NCBI RefSeq assembly: GCF_016907695.1
Contig: NZ_JAFBCK010000001.1
Coordinates: forward strand, 2,294,001-2,358,000
Length of the DNA: 64,000 nucleotides
Direction: 5' to 3'
Source of the DNA: Actinokineospora baliensis
Lineage (GTDB): Bacteria > Actinomycetota > Actinomycetes > Mycobacteriales > Pseudonocardiaceae
Numbering within the stretch: the stretch's first letter is position 1; every line of letters begins with the position of its first letter. Made by a program: the position numbers and the translations under genes. This document shows positions 22,544 through 31,401 of this stretch, piece by piece. Below the pieces are notes generated by a model. The model saw nothing but the letters and a program-made list of their open reading frames with translations. It was not told the origin of the DNA and searched no databases.

Positions 22544-24217
22544 ATGACGCAGGACCAGTTCCTCCCTGCGCCGGGTCACATGATCGGTCCGACCTGGCGA
22601 CGTTCGCACGACGGCAAGTGGTGGCTCCCGCAGCGGACCCTCGGCTGGTCCATCCTCAATTGGTTCGCAACGTATGTCGCTCAGCCCAATGGTCCGACAG
22701 CAGGGCTCCCTTTCTTGCCCACTCTGGAACAAGCGCGATTCATTCTCTGGTGGTACGCGGTTGACGAACGCGGCCGGTTCGTTTATCGCGCAGGTATTCT
22801 TCGAAGAATCAAAGGATGGGGCAAGGACCCAATTTGTGCGGCGATGAGCCTTGCCGAACTATGCGGACCTACCCTATTTTCACACTTCGACACAAAAGGT
22901 GATCCAGTCGGCAAGGCGCATTCGTCGCCGTGGATTCAAATCGCGGCCGTCAGCCAGGACCAAACGCGGAATACTTTCTCACTGTTCCCCGCAATGGCCA
23001 CGAAGCGGCTTCGAGAAGAGTTCGGCCTCGATCTGAACAAGACCGTCATCTACAGCAGGGCAGGCGGGATCATCGAGGGTGTCACCTCCAGCCCACTCGC
23101 GCTCGAAGGAAAGCGGCCCACGTTCTGTGTGCTCAACGAGGTGCAATGGTGGCTACAAGCCAACGACGGCCACTCGATGTTCAACGTCATCGAAGGAAAC
23201 ATCACTAAGAGCCGCGACGGCGAAGCGCGCTACCTGGCCATCTGCAACGCGCACATCCCGGGCCAGGATTCGATTGGTGAACGTCTATGGGACAACCACC
23301 AAGCAGTCCTGAGCGGACAAGCAATCGACACGCGCATCCTCTACGACGCTCTTGAAGCACCAGCGACGACGCCGGTATCGGAGATCCCCAACCCGGACGA
23401 TGACCTTGAAAGGCATCGAGACGGGATCGAGCAACTGCGTGCCGGTATCGCGGTCGCAAGAGGAGACGCGACCTGGCTCGACCTGGACGTCATCATCGCG
23501 TCCATTCTCGACATCAACAATCCGGTTTCGGAGTCACGCCGGAAGTTCCTGAATCAGATCAACGCATCCGAAGACGCGTGGATCGCGCCTTGGGAGTGGG
23601 ACTCCTGCCAAGGAGATGTCACGCTGGAAGCGGGAGACCGAATCACGCTCGGATTCGACGGTTCCAAGGGCTCCGACCACACCGCGCTCGTCGCATGCCG
23701 CATCTCCGATGGCGCGATCTTCCCGTTGAAGATCTGGAATCCAGAACTGCATGGCGGTCAGATTCCTCGGGACGACGTCGACGCGATGGTTCACTGGACG
23801 TTCGCCAGATTCGATGTGGTCGCCTTCCGTGCCGATGTGCGCGAGTTCGAGGCGTATGTAGACCAATGGGGTGCGAAGTATCGCCGGCGACTCAAGTACA
23901 AGTCGTCACCGACCAACGCGGTCGCGTTCGACATGCGCGGGAACAAGAAGAGATTCGCCCTGGATTGCGAACGATTCCATGACGCGGTCCTCTCCTTGGA
24001 GATCACCCACTCCGGGAACTCGCTGCTCCGCCAGCACATCCTGAACGCGCGCAGGCATCCGACAGTCTATGACGCCATCACGATCCGAAAAGCGAGCAAA
24101 GACAGCAACCGAAAGATCGACGCCGCCGTTTCGGCCGTACTCGCTTTCGGTGCCCGGCAGGAGATCCTGATGAGCAAACATAATCGAGGGCGGAAGGTGG
24201 CTGTACTGCGTGGCTGA
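22544..24217 (+). CDS. Terminase large subunit
   Basis: The 557-residue packaging motor. The N-terminal ATPase has the atypical Walker A RIKGWGKDP, a Walker B-like TFCVLNEVQWW, and the C-terminal RNase H-fold nuclease starts at TLGFDGSKGSDHTALV with a later KIDAAVSAVLAFGA helix. It cuts concatemeric DNA and pumps it into the capsid through the portal encoded next. ATG at 22544 is preferred over GTG 22517 because family members start near this point. It overlaps the portal start by eight bases. Confidence 0.94.
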   Translation: MTQDQFLPAPGHMIGPTWRRSHDGKWWLPQRTLGWSILNWFATYVAQPNGPTAGLPFLPTLEQARFILWWYAVDERGRFVYRAGILRRIKGWGKDPICAAMSLAELCGPTLFSHFDTKGDPVGKAHSSPWIQIAAVSQDQTRNTFSLFPAMATKRLREEFGLDLNKTVIYSRAGGIIEGVTSSPLALEGKRPTFCVLNEVQWWLQANDGHSMFNVIEGNITKSRDGEARYLAICNAHIPGQDSIGERLWDNHQAVLSGQAIDTRILYDALEAPATTPVSEIPNPDDDLERHRDGIEQLRAGIAVARGDATWLDLDVIIASILDINNPVSESRRKFLNQINASEDAWIAPWEWDSCQGDVTLEAGDRITLGFDGSKGSDHTALVACRISDGAIFPLKIWNPELHGGQIPRDDVDAMVHWTFARFDVVAFRADVREFEAYVDQWGAKYRRRLKYKSSPTNAVAFDMRGNKKRFALDCERFHDAVLSLEITHSGNSLLRQHILNARRHPTVYDAITIRKASKDSNRKIDAAVSAVLAFGARQEILMSKHNRGRKVAVLRG

Positions 24218-25574
24218 CTATTCCGGGCCGGTGGAAGAGTTGGCGCACCAGATCGCAACCAATCGTCCTCGGCTCGATCTCTCTGCCGACTACTACGAAG
24301 CGACATATCGGCTTCAAGCAATCGGACTCGCCGTCCCCCCTGAGATGAGGGCACTCACGGCCCACATCGGCTGGCCTCGCATGTACTTGGACAGCCTCGA
24401 AGAGCGGCTGGACATCGAAGGGTTCCGGCTCGGCCAGGACACCGGCGCGGTGGATCGGCTATCCGACTGGTGGCAGGCCAACTCGCTCGACGAAGAGAGC
24501 GGCCTCGCCCATCTCGACGCGTTCATCTACGGCAGGTCCTACGTCACCGTCGCGGCACCGAGCGACGAAGACGAGCCCGGTGTTCCGGTGATCCGTGTCG
24601 AGTCCCCTGTATCCATGCTCGCCGAGACCGACCCACGGACGCGCAGGGTCACCCGCGCCCTGCGTCTGTACCGGAGCTCGGATCAGACATGGGCCACACT
24701 CTACCTACCTGATCGCACCGTCCCGATGACCCTGCGCCGCGACAGATGGGAAGTCGACGGTCCGGTCGTGGAACACCGCCTGGGCATCGTTCCCGTGGTA
24801 CCGCTCCTCAACCGCGAGCGGCTGTCAGACCGCCACGGGCGAAGCGAGATCACCCCAGAGATCCGCAGCCTCACCGACGCAGCCTCTCGAATCATGATGG
24901 ACATGCAGGCCGCGGCCGAGATCATGGCGGTCCCGCAGCGTGTCCTCTTCGGTGTCGAAGCCGAAGATGTGGCTGGCGGGGGAACGCCGACAGAGATCAT
25001 GGATGCCTATCTCGCCCGCATTCTCGCTTTCGAGAACGAGGGCGGCAAGGCGTTTCAGTTCACTGCGGCTGAGCTTCGCAACTTCGTCGAGGTTCTTGAG
25101 CAACTTGCGAAACACGTCGCGTCCTACACCGGGCTGCCACCACAGTATCTCGCCTACAACAGCGACAACCCTGCATCTGCGGAGGCGATCCGCAGCAGCG
25201 AGGCACGCTTGGTGAAGAAGTCCGAACGCAAGGCACGGATGTTCGGCGGAGCGTGGGAAAGCGTGATGAGGCTGGCCATCCGTGTCATTGACGGGTCAGT
25301 GGCGCCAGAGTTGAACCGGCTCGAAGTCGTCTGGCGTGATCCCTCCACTCCGACATTCGCCGCCAAGGCAGACGCCGTGATGAAGCTCTACGCCGGCGGC
25401 ACGGGGATCATTCCGCGCGAGCAGGCGAGGATCGACATGGGGTACACGCTCGAACAACGCGATGAGATGCGGCGCCTCGATGATGCGGACCCCCTGTCTC
25501 GGTTGAACGCACTCGTGGGTTCCCCTGCCGACGCACAAGCCGCGGACGCAGGTCGATTCGAGACGGCCGCGTGA
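24210..25574 (+). CDS. Portal protein (SPP1 gp6-like)
   Basis: A 454-residue portal that forms the dodecameric DNA channel at the capsid vertex. Characteristic SPP1-gp6-type sequence includes GWPRMYLDSLEERLDIEGFR, the central SYTGLPPQYLAYNSDNPASAEAIRSSEARLV, and the C-terminal LEQRDEMRRLDDAD. The GTG start overlaps the end of the terminase; the stop overlaps the next GTG (GTGA). The order terminase, portal, MuF-like, scaffold and capsid is standard for this type of siphophage. Confidence 0.94.
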   Translation: MADYSGPVEELAHQIATNRPRLDLSADYYEATYRLQAIGLAVPPEMRALTAHIGWPRMYLDSLEERLDIEGFRLGQDTGAVDRLSDWWQANSLDEESGLAHLDAFIYGRSYVTVAAPSDEDEPGVPVIRVESPVSMLAETDPRTRRVTRALRLYRSSDQTWATLYLPDRTVPMTLRRDRWEVDGPVVEHRLGIVPVVPLLNRERLSDRHGRSEITPEIRSLTDAASRIMMDMQAAAEIMAVPQRVLFGVEAEDVAGGGTPTEIMDAYLARILAFENEGGKAFQFTAAELRNFVEVLEQLAKHVASYTGLPPQYLAYNSDNPASAEAIRSSEARLVKKSERKARMFGGAWESVMRLAIRVIDGSVAPELNRLEVVWRDPSTPTFAAKADAVMKLYAGGTGIIPREQARIDMGYTLEQRDEMRRLDDADPLSRLNALVGSPADAQAADAGRFETAA

Positions 25575-26470
25575 CCGCACCGGCACCCGGTCTGACCTAC
25601 AGCCAGTACGTGCTGCGCCAGGCCGCCATCGTGTCCGCTCTCGCTCGGATCTTGGTGGTGCTGCTAGCGCCGTATCGCGTGTTGCGGCTGGGGCCGGGAC
25701 TCTGGCAGTCGCTCCTGACGGCGGTCTTCCCCCACGTCGATCGTGCTCGCACGTTGTCGGCATCACTGGCGAGGGAGTTCTACGACGCCGAACGTCTCCG
25801 CCAGCTCGCGGACGGAGCGACACAGCAACGTGACAACGAGCACCAGGCGGTGCCAGCCGGGCGAGACGACCCGCCCCGGAGTCGGCATCCGGTCGACCTG
25901 CCCGGATACGACCCTCGGTGGCTGGCCGAGTCCTTGGAACCTCATCGCGCCGCACTGTCCCTGCCGAACGCCTCGGCGACGGCGTTGGCCCAAGTCGTCT
26001 CGATCGCTGCCAAGCACGCAGAGGACGCGGGCCGTAAGACCACGTTGCGGGGGATCAAGGACGACAAGGAAGCAGTCGGGTGGGCCAGGGTCGCAGGCGG
26101 CGGTGAGAGCTGCGCGTTCTGCACGATGCTGATCAGCCGCGGACCGGTCTACCTCTACGCATCAACGGCGGGTCTCGATACCGATGACTTCACCGCCGGG
26201 CAGGCAGCGAAGAAGCTGGTCAAGTCGGGGGACAGCACGCTCGTCGACGAGCTGATGACCCGCTGGCACCCCCACTGCGACTGCAAGGTGGTTCCTGTTT
26301 TCCGACTTTCCGCATGGTCGGGCAGAGACGCCTATCTAGAGGCGCAGTCTCTGTGGGAAACCGCAACCAAAGGGCTCCGTGGCAAAGACGCGTTGAACGC
26401 GCTACGGAGAGCCCTCTACGCAGGTGAACGCGACGAGGACGTTCCCGTCCCCTTGCGCCCCGCAGCCTAG
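25571..26470 (+). CDS. MuF-like capsid minor protein
   Basis: A 299-residue protein with the Mu gpF-like head-morphogenesis domain in the C-terminal half: GGESCAFCTMLISRGPVY and WHPHCDCKVVPVF, with paired cysteines and histidine likely binding zinc. The N-terminal half contains a hydrophobic helix (IVSALARILVVLLAPYRVL). It is associated with the portal and is packaged with the capsid. GTG start overlaps the portal stop. A terminator-like hairpin follows its stop by 20 bases. Confidence 0.88.
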   Translation: MTAPAPGLTYSQYVLRQAAIVSALARILVVLLAPYRVLRLGPGLWQSLLTAVFPHVDRARTLSASLAREFYDAERLRQLADGATQQRDNEHQAVPAGRDDPPRSRHPVDLPGYDPRWLAESLEPHRAALSLPNASATALAQVVSIAAKHAEDAGRKTTLRGIKDDKEAVGWARVAGGGESCAFCTMLISRGPVYLYASTAGLDTDDFTAGQAAKKLVKSGDSTLVDELMTRWHPHCDCKVVPVFRLSAWSGRDAYLEAQSLWETATKGLRGKDALNALRRALYAGERDEDVPVPLRPAA

Positions 26471-26489
26471 TCACTTCTCCCAATCTCTT

Positions 26490-26514
26490 GGCGCCCCCGG
26501 TGGGCGCCCTTTTT
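26490..26514 (+). terminator. Rho-independent terminator or attenuator between MuF and scaffold
   Basis: GGCGCCC and GGGCGCC arms with a 5-base loop, followed by CTTTTT. It lies inside the head gene cluster, so it probably reduces rather than stops transcription, or marks a new start before the scaffold gene. Confidence 0.75.
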
Positions 26515-26534
26515 GTGCCCTGGAGGCATTCATT

Positions 26535-27017
26535 ATGTCTGGTTCCACGGTCGAACCGAGCGCATCGGCGACCAATGTTAACGACCTCCCTGAATGGGCG
26601 CGGAACGAACTGTCCAGCGTCCGGCAAGAAGCCGCAACTCGTCGTGTCGAGCTGCGAGCGAAGGAGGCCGACGCTACCGCGGCCCTGAATCGGGTCACGG
26701 AGCTGACCACCGCGAACGCTGATCTCGAAGCCCAGCTCGTCGCCTCCAGTGCGGAACTCCTACGTCTCAGGATCGCATTGGAGTCCGGCGTACCCGGGGA
26801 CAAGGCCGCCGACTTCGCGGCCCGTTTGAAGGGTTCGACCGAAGACGAGCTTCGCGTGGACGCGGAGTCCGCCAAGTCGCTCTTCGGCGCTTCCACCTTC
26901 TCAGCTCCAGCTATCGACCCCTCGCAGGGGCGCGGCAACGAGACGCCGGTCGCAATCACTCCACAGGCCGCTTTCGCGGAAATGATCCGCGCACAGTTCG
27001 AGAGCCTTCACCGATAG
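26535..27017 (+). CDS. Capsid scaffolding protein
   Basis: A 160-residue protein with the scaffold layout: acidic disordered N-terminus, then a long coiled coil (SSVRQEAATRRVELRAKEADATAALNRV and onward) and a C-terminal capsid-binding end (FAEMIRAQFESL). It directs assembly of the HK97-type shell and is lost on maturation. ATG follows GGAGG nine bases upstream. It directly precedes the capsid gene. Confidence 0.87.
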   Translation: MSGSTVEPSASATNVNDLPEWARNELSSVRQEAATRRVELRAKEADATAALNRVTELTTANADLEAQLVASSAELLRLRIALESGVPGDKAADFAARLKGSTEDELRVDAESAKSLFGASTFSAPAIDPSQGRGNETPVAITPQAAFAEMIRAQFESLHR

Positions 27018-27032
27018 GACGCACCCAACTTA

Positions 27033-28040
27033 ATGCCTGCTGCTGGTAACCGGACTGATCAGGGCTATCTGAGTCGCCTCCCGGCTAATCGACTTCCTCG
27101 CGAAGTGGTCGGAGACATCTTTACCAAAGCCAAGGATCAGTCGATTCTGCTTTCCCTCGGTCGAGAGATCCCCGTTTCGATCAACGAAACGGTCATCACG
27201 ACCGGAGACACCTTCCCCGAGGCCGGACAGGTCGGCGGCACCACGCTCGCCAGCCGTGAAGGCGCGGAGAAGCCCCTCCAAGGTATCGGGTTCGGCACCT
27301 CGAAGAGCTTCAGCCCGATCAAGCTAGCCGTCATCGTCACCGTTGGCGATGAGTTCGCCAAGGCTAATGTGGACGGTCTCTACACCGACCTCGCCGCCAA
27401 GCTGTCCGGGGCGATCGCGAGGGCGGCGGACCTCGCGGCCTTCCACAACCGGGACGCCATCACCGGTCTTCCGCTGATCGGCACCACCGCTTCGTCGTAC
27501 GTGAACGCCACCAGCAACAGGGTGGAGCTCAACTTCCGCAGGGACGCCGCTCCCGATCTCGTGGATCAGCTCCTGGCCGGGGTGGACCTAGTCGAGGACG
27601 ACGAGGCCAAGAACTTCGAGGTGAGTGGCTTCGCGGCGGTCTCCCGCATGCGGACGAAGCTCGCGACCCAGCGGGACAAGAACGGTAACCCCGTCTTCAT
27701 CGGTGACTACCCGGGCAGTGGCGCGCAGATCAATCTGCGTGCTCGCATGGGAAACCTGTTCGGTGTTCCGATCGCCTTCGGACGGTCGGTGAAGGGCAAG
27801 CTCGGCGCCTACGCGGGATCGAAGGTCAAGATGTTCGCCGGCGACTGGACTCAGCTCGCCTGGGGCTTCGCCGACGAGATCCGCGTCAAGGTGAGCGACC
27901 AGGCCACGGTCGGTGGAGTCAGCATGTGGCAGACCAACCAGATCGCGGTGCTGGCCGAGGCGACTTTCGGCTGGATCGTCAACGACACCGCAGCTTTCGT
28001 CGCCTACGACGACGCCGTCGTAGACGCTGCCCCCGCGTGA
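27033..28040 (+). CDS. Major capsid protein (HK97 fold)
   Basis: A 335-residue shell subunit. The family pattern is visible: N-terminal arm SRLPANRLPREVVGDIFTKAKDQS, the strand-rich core (KLAVIVTVGDEFAKAN, AAFHNRDAITGLPLIGT), and the C-terminal RVKVSDQATVG, WQTNQIAVLAEATFGWIV that closes HK97-type capsid proteins. Position after scaffold and before connectors is standard. A perfect 11-bp hairpin follows five bases after the stop. Codon use is the cleanest in the phage, as expected for the most expressed gene. Confidence 0.95.
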   Translation: MPAAGNRTDQGYLSRLPANRLPREVVGDIFTKAKDQSILLSLGREIPVSINETVITTGDTFPEAGQVGGTTLASREGAEKPLQGIGFGTSKSFSPIKLAVIVTVGDEFAKANVDGLYTDLAAKLSGAIARAADLAAFHNRDAITGLPLIGTTASSYVNATSNRVELNFRRDAAPDLVDQLLAGVDLVEDDEAKNFEVSGFAAVSRMRTKLATQRDKNGNPVFIGDYPGSGAQINLRARMGNLFGVPIAFGRSVKGKLGAYAGSKVKMFAGDWTQLAWGFADEIRVKVSDQATVGGVSMWQTNQIAVLAEATFGWIVNDTAAFVAYDDAVVDAAPA

Positions 28041-28045
28041 CCTGG

Positions 28046-28073
28046 GTGGGACGCCCCCTACCGGGCGTCCCAC
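28046..28073 (+). terminator. Terminator-like hairpin after capsid gene
   Basis: Perfect 11-bp stem GTGGGACGCCC/GGGCGTCCCAC with a 6-base loop, starting five bases after the capsid stop. It may lower the expression of the downstream connectors relative to the capsid. Confidence 0.75.
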
Positions 28074-28108
28074 CTCTCGGACGAATAAGAGAGAGTCCCC
28101 GAACACCC

Positions 28109-28291
28109 ATGGCCCAACTGACAAGCCCGCGAGGGGTGAAGGTCTTCGTCGCCGACGACAAGGTGGCCCAGCTCGCCCTGCTGGGGTACGTCCCTGTCAC
28201 CCCGGATGAGCCCGAGCCCGAGGCCGCGGCGCCCCGCAGGCGCGGTAGGCCCCGAACTCGGACCGAGGACTCCGCCCCGGTAGGTGAGTGA
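28109..28291 (+). CDS. Small head protein (60 aa)
   Basis: A 60-residue protein: N-terminal beta-rich segment (MAQLTSPRGVKVFVADDKVAQLALLGYVPV) followed by a Pro/Glu stretch and a basic RRRGRPRTR tail. Small proteins of this form between capsid and connector genes are common in actinophages; some decorate or stabilise the head. Its stop overlaps the next start (TGATG). Confidence 0.75.
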   Translation: MAQLTSPRGVKVFVADDKVAQLALLGYVPVTPDEPEPEAAAPRRRGRPRTRTEDSAPVGE

Positions 28292-28737
28292 TGGCCTACG
28301 CGACATCCTCCGATGTCGAAGACCGCCTTGGCCGCGAGCTGGACGACAGCGAGACCCAGATCGTCTACACCCGGCTTGAGGACGCCGAGACCCTGATCCT
28401 CGCCAAGATCCCCGATCTGCACACCCGGGTCACCGCGAACACTGTGCCGCGCTCGGTCGTCACCATGATCGAGGCAGACGCGGTCCTGAGACTCCTTCGC
28501 AACCCGAACGGATTCAGCGGCGAGACCGACGGCAACTACTCCTACCAGCTCTCACGCGACGTGGCATCCGGAAAGCTGGAGATACTGGACAGCGAGTGGG
28601 CTCTATTGGGGATTCGACGAAAGCGGTTCGTCATCGCGCCCCGGCTCCCAGTGCCAACGTTCCTCGTTGGGCGATGCTGCAACCCCAACTATCCCATCGA
28701 GTCCTGCCTGTGCCTTCGAGAGGCGAACACAGATTAG
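28291..28737 (+). CDS. Head-tail connector protein (Gp15/gp6-like)
   Basis: A 148-residue, largely helical protein starting MAYATSSDVEDRLGRELDDSE and continuing RLEDAETLILAKIPDL, VPRSVVTMIEADAVLRLLRNP, SGETDGNYSYQL, typical of the adaptor protein that extends the portal (HK97 gp6/SPP1 gp15 group). The C-terminal Cys-rich tail (GRCCNPNYPIESCLCLRE) is unusual. Its stop shares bases with the next gene's probable ATT start. Confidence 0.85.
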   Translation: MAYATSSDVEDRLGRELDDSETQIVYTRLEDAETLILAKIPDLHTRVTANTVPRSVVTMIEADAVLRLLRNPNGFSGETDGNYSYQLSRDVASGKLEILDSEWALLGIRRKRFVIAPRLPVPTFLVGRCCNPNYPIESCLCLREANTD

Positions 28738-29086
28738 CCTTCTGGACAGAACGAACTACGACGTCGTGGTCTACATGGAAGAGAAGTCAGCGGACTCCGA
28801 TGGCAACATCGTGACGCGCCCCTCGTCCGTGGGTTTTCCGGCGCGGGCAATGATCCAGGTTCTCGCACAATCCGGTACGTCCGCCAGGCGCTCCGAGCAG
28901 GACAACGAAGGATTCGAAAGCGAGGAAGTGTACCGCTTGCGATTCGCCCGGTCCTTCCCGTACCGATTGGGCGCACAAGCGCGCATCGAGTGGCGTGGCC
29001 AATACTGGGCGATCATCGGCGAGGCCCGAATCTATGCGGGCTCTCGCAGCACGGCGCACGTCGACTACACGATTCGCCGCACCTAG
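28733..29086 (+). CDS. Head-tail stopper-like protein, probable ATT start
   Basis: A 117-residue beta-barrel-like connector: SLLDRTNYDVVVYMEE, VGFPARAMIQVLAQSGTSARRSEQDNEGFESEEVYRLRF and WRGQYWAIIGEARIYAGS match the actinophage stopper family. Family members begin one residue before SLLDR. At that spot the codon is ATT, overlapping the previous TAG as ATTAG; no ATG, GTG or TTG fits without a 70-base overlap (TTG 28667) or loss of conserved residues. Translation from AUU is the most economical reading. Confidence 0.82.
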   Translation: MSLLDRTNYDVVVYMEEKSADSDGNIVTRPSSVGFPARAMIQVLAQSGTSARRSEQDNEGFESEEVYRLRFARSFPYRLGAQARIEWRGQYWAIIGEARIYAGSRSTAHVDYTIRRT

Positions 29087-29584
29087 TCAGGCACCGAGGC
29101 CATCGAGAGCGAACCCGAAAAGCAAAACCACAAAACTCAACAGCTTGATGGTTTTCACGGTTCGATCGTGCCCGTAGACCCAGATCGCGGCGAACAGAAG
29201 CACCACCCGGCCAAATGACGTGACGATGACGCCAGTCAACAGGCTAATCCCGGATACAAGAACGATCCGCGGCGCGTCACAGTAGACCAGCACTGTCAAG
29301 GCGACAACGAGCGGGATCGTCAGCAGTGTCACTGCCCGCTCCTGGACGGTCAGGTCGATTCCTGCGAGTCGCTTCTTCGGCTTCTCGGCGCGACGGTTCG
29401 CCCATGCCTGTATGCGCTCGGGGCCGACAAGGTCCACGACGATGACGGCCGCAGCGATCAGCGTAAGCAGCTTCCCGAGGCGAGCCCACCAGAGAATCTT
29501 CATCCCCCACAGGTATGCATCGCGCAGCGTGGGATCTCCCGCTGCCCACCTGCTCAGGGCCTCGCCAACCGATACGTGATCCAT
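29087..29584 (-). CDS. Membrane protein on opposite strand of late arm
   Basis: A 165-residue protein with about four transmembrane helices: LGKLLTLIAAAVIVVDLV, VTLLTIPLVVALTVLVY, IVLVSGISLLTGVIVTSFGRVVLLFAAIWVYG and LLSFVVLLFGFALDG. It is encoded leftward, squeezed base-to-base against the end of the stopper gene and 26 bases from the next connector. A moron or superinfection-exclusion membrane protein is likely. ATG at 29584 has a GAAAGGCG ribosome site. Confidence 0.75.
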   Translation of the reverse strand: MDHVSVGEALSRWAAGDPTLRDAYLWGMKILWWARLGKLLTLIAAAVIVVDLVGPERIQAWANRRAEKPKKRLAGIDLTVQERAVTLLTIPLVVALTVLVYCDAPRIVLVSGISLLTGVIVTSFGRVVLLFAAIWVYGHDRTVKTIKLLSFVVLLFGFALDGLGA

Positions 29585-29610
29585 TCTTCGCCTTTCCGTG
29601 GAGACTCGCT

Positions 29611-29907
29611 TTGGCCCGACGATATTCAGCCAGGTACATCAACGATGTTGTAGCTCACTTGGCGGGCGTGGTGGATTCGGTTCACGACACCGCCACCCGC
29701 ATCGGCATTGAAGCCGAATCTCGACTCGACCGCCACCGGTACCGGGGTGAAGCCCGGATCGAGGTAGAGCGTGGAGGTAAGACCGACTCGTTCGTGTCGC
29801 TTGTCGACCCGGCCGCTCGGAGTATCGAGTTCGGACACCGGCACAACTTCACTGGCCGATGGGTCCCAGGGCTCTACATCGTGACCGGTGCCGCTCACCG
29901 GTTCTAA
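29611..29907 (+). CDS. DUF5403-like head-tail protein
   Basis: A 98-residue protein: RRYSARYINDVVAHLAGVVDSVHDTATRIG, then the HRYRGEARIEVERGGKTDSFVSLVDPAARSIEFGH block, which resembles DUF5403 head-tail proteins of actinophages (IEFG and HR-G motifs). TTG start follows GGAG eight bases upstream. It takes the place of the HK97 gp10-like tail-completion protein in this operon order. Confidence 0.78.
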   Translation: MARRYSARYINDVVAHLAGVVDSVHDTATRIGIEAESRLDRHRYRGEARIEVERGGKTDSFVSLVDPAARSIEFGHRHNFTGRWVPGLYIVTGAAHRF

Positions 29908-29921
29908 TCGCAGGACGGACT

Positions 29922-30329
29922 TTGGCTACGCGAACAATGCCGCGAATCCAAGAAGTGGTTATTCCGGTACTGCGGGCAAATCTGCCGGGAGTCACCGTCA
30001 CATCCTGGGTCCCTAAAGTAGACCATCGAGACTTTCCGCTGCTGAACATTCGCAGGCTGGGTGGACTTCCGAAGGACGTCCGGCGACTGGACATGCCGGT
30101 CATCGAAATGACGGCATACAGCCGCGATGGGCTGATCGCCACCGAGAACCTTTATCTGGATGCGCGCCAGGTGCTCTGGGACATGGTCCGCGATCAAACC
30201 GTCACTCCACGCGGATATCTTCACAGCTACTTCGAAACCATGGGCCCGTCCCAATTCGACAGCCCGTACGACGACTCCTGGCGAATCCAAGGTTTGATCC
30301 AACTCGGGCTTCGCCCGCTCAATCCGTAG
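29922..30329 (+). CDS. Tail terminator-like protein
   Basis: A 135-residue protein: IQEVVIPVLRANLPGVTVTSWVPKV, RDFPLLNIRRLGG, MPVIEMTAYSRDGLIATENLYLDARQVLW. This matches the small tail-terminator group found just before the tail tube gene, which caps the tube and joins it to the head. TTG at 29922 has AGGACGG upstream; ATG at 29937 lacks a ribosome site. Confidence 0.8.
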   Translation: MATRTMPRIQEVVIPVLRANLPGVTVTSWVPKVDHRDFPLLNIRRLGGLPKDVRRLDMPVIEMTAYSRDGLIATENLYLDARQVLWDMVRDQTVTPRGYLHSYFETMGPSQFDSPYDDSWRIQGLIQLGLRPLNP

Positions 30330-30344
30330 GAGTTTCGCCGATCT

Positions 30345-30926
30345 ATGGCGCTCAATGACGATGCGGTTTTCACCGCCGCAAAGGGATACATCCTCACCGC
30401 CCCAGTCGGCACCGCGGCCCCAACCCCGACCGCGATCGACTCCTTCAATCCAAACACCGGCCTGTCGCCGTGGATCAGCATCGGACACACGTCACGGGAG
30501 GACTTACCCGAGTTCGGTTTCGACGGGGGCGAGACCGAAGTCCGGGGAACGTGGCAGAACGAAGCCCTCAAGTCCGTGACCACGGAAGCGGCGGTCGACT
30601 TCGTCACCTTCTCGCTGCACCAGTTCGACGAAGAGGCCCTGTCGCTCTACTACGGGGTGACGAACAGTTCGTCCACGACCGGAGAGTTCTCGGTCGCGGC
30701 GGCCTCGACGTCCGCCACCGAGCGCGCGCTGCTGATCGTCATCGTGGACGGACCCACGTCGATCGGCTTCTATGCCCGCAAGGCCGCAATCCGACGCGAA
30801 GACGCCATCGAGCTGGCCACTGACGAGTTCGCCCGCCTACCACTGCGCGCCACCTTCCTCAAGGACGGTGCGAACCCACTGTTCTCGTGGATCTCTCTCG
30901 ACACCGACGTCAACCCGGCGCCTTGA
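30345..30926 (+). CDS. Major tail (tube) protein
   Basis: A 193-residue tube subunit: N-terminal LNDDAVFTAAKGYILTAPVGTAAP, then WISIGHTSREDLPEFGFDGGETEVRGTW and VDFVTFSLHQFDEEALSLYYG, and C-terminal SWISLDTDVN. This is the standard layout of siphophage tail tube proteins in actinophages. It precedes the chaperone pair and tape measure. Confidence 0.9.
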   Translation: MALNDDAVFTAAKGYILTAPVGTAAPTPTAIDSFNPNTGLSPWISIGHTSREDLPEFGFDGGETEVRGTWQNEALKSVTTEAAVDFVTFSLHQFDEEALSLYYGVTNSSSTTGEFSVAAASTSATERALLIVIVDGPTSIGFYARKAAIRREDAIELATDEFARLPLRATFLKDGANPLFSWISLDTDVNPAP

Positions 30927-31020
30927 GGCCCGGAACGCGCGGCTCTTGGCGGACCTCAGCGCTTTCCGCCCCACGGCATGGTCCGCCGAACACCCCAGTT
31001 GAAAGGTTCGCCGCCGCCCG

Positions 31021-31401
31021 ATGCCCAACATCTTCACCCTCTCCGACCTCCGCGCGGATCTTGACCGCGAGTTCGCCCCACTGACCCTCGACCTGGGCGA
31101 GGGGGTTGTCACACTCAGGAACCTCATGCGTGTCTCCGAGGACGAGCGAGCCACCGTGCTCACCGCCCTGTCCGAGGTCGACGAGCTGCATCACTCCGAA
31201 GACGACTCCACGACCACCACCCCCGAAGACCTTGCCCGGCTCGCCCGCGCGGTCGAGACGATCCTGTCCGTCGTCGCCGAGCCCGGCCGCGGCGATGCTG
31301 TCGTCCGAGCGTTGGGTGGAGACCTGATGCTGTCCATGAAGGTGATGGAAGCCTGGGCGGAGGCGACTCAGCCGGGGGAAGCGCAGCACTCGCCGAGCTG
31401 A
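31021..31401 (+). CDS. Tail assembly chaperone, short form (gpG-like)
   Basis: A 126-residue chaperone: FTLSDLRADLDREFAPLTLDLGEG, VTLRNLMRVSEDERATVLTALSEV. It ends normally at TGA 31399, but a GGGGGA slip site near 31374 allows -1 frameshifting into the longer gpGT form. It coats the tape measure protein during tail assembly. The spacing to the tape measure start fits the G/GT rule. Confidence 0.88.
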   Translation: MPNIFTLSDLRADLDREFAPLTLDLGEGVVTLRNLMRVSEDERATVLTALSEVDELHHSEDDSTTTTPEDLARLARAVETILSVVAEPGRGDAVVRALGGDLMLSMKVMEAWAEATQPGEAQHSPS

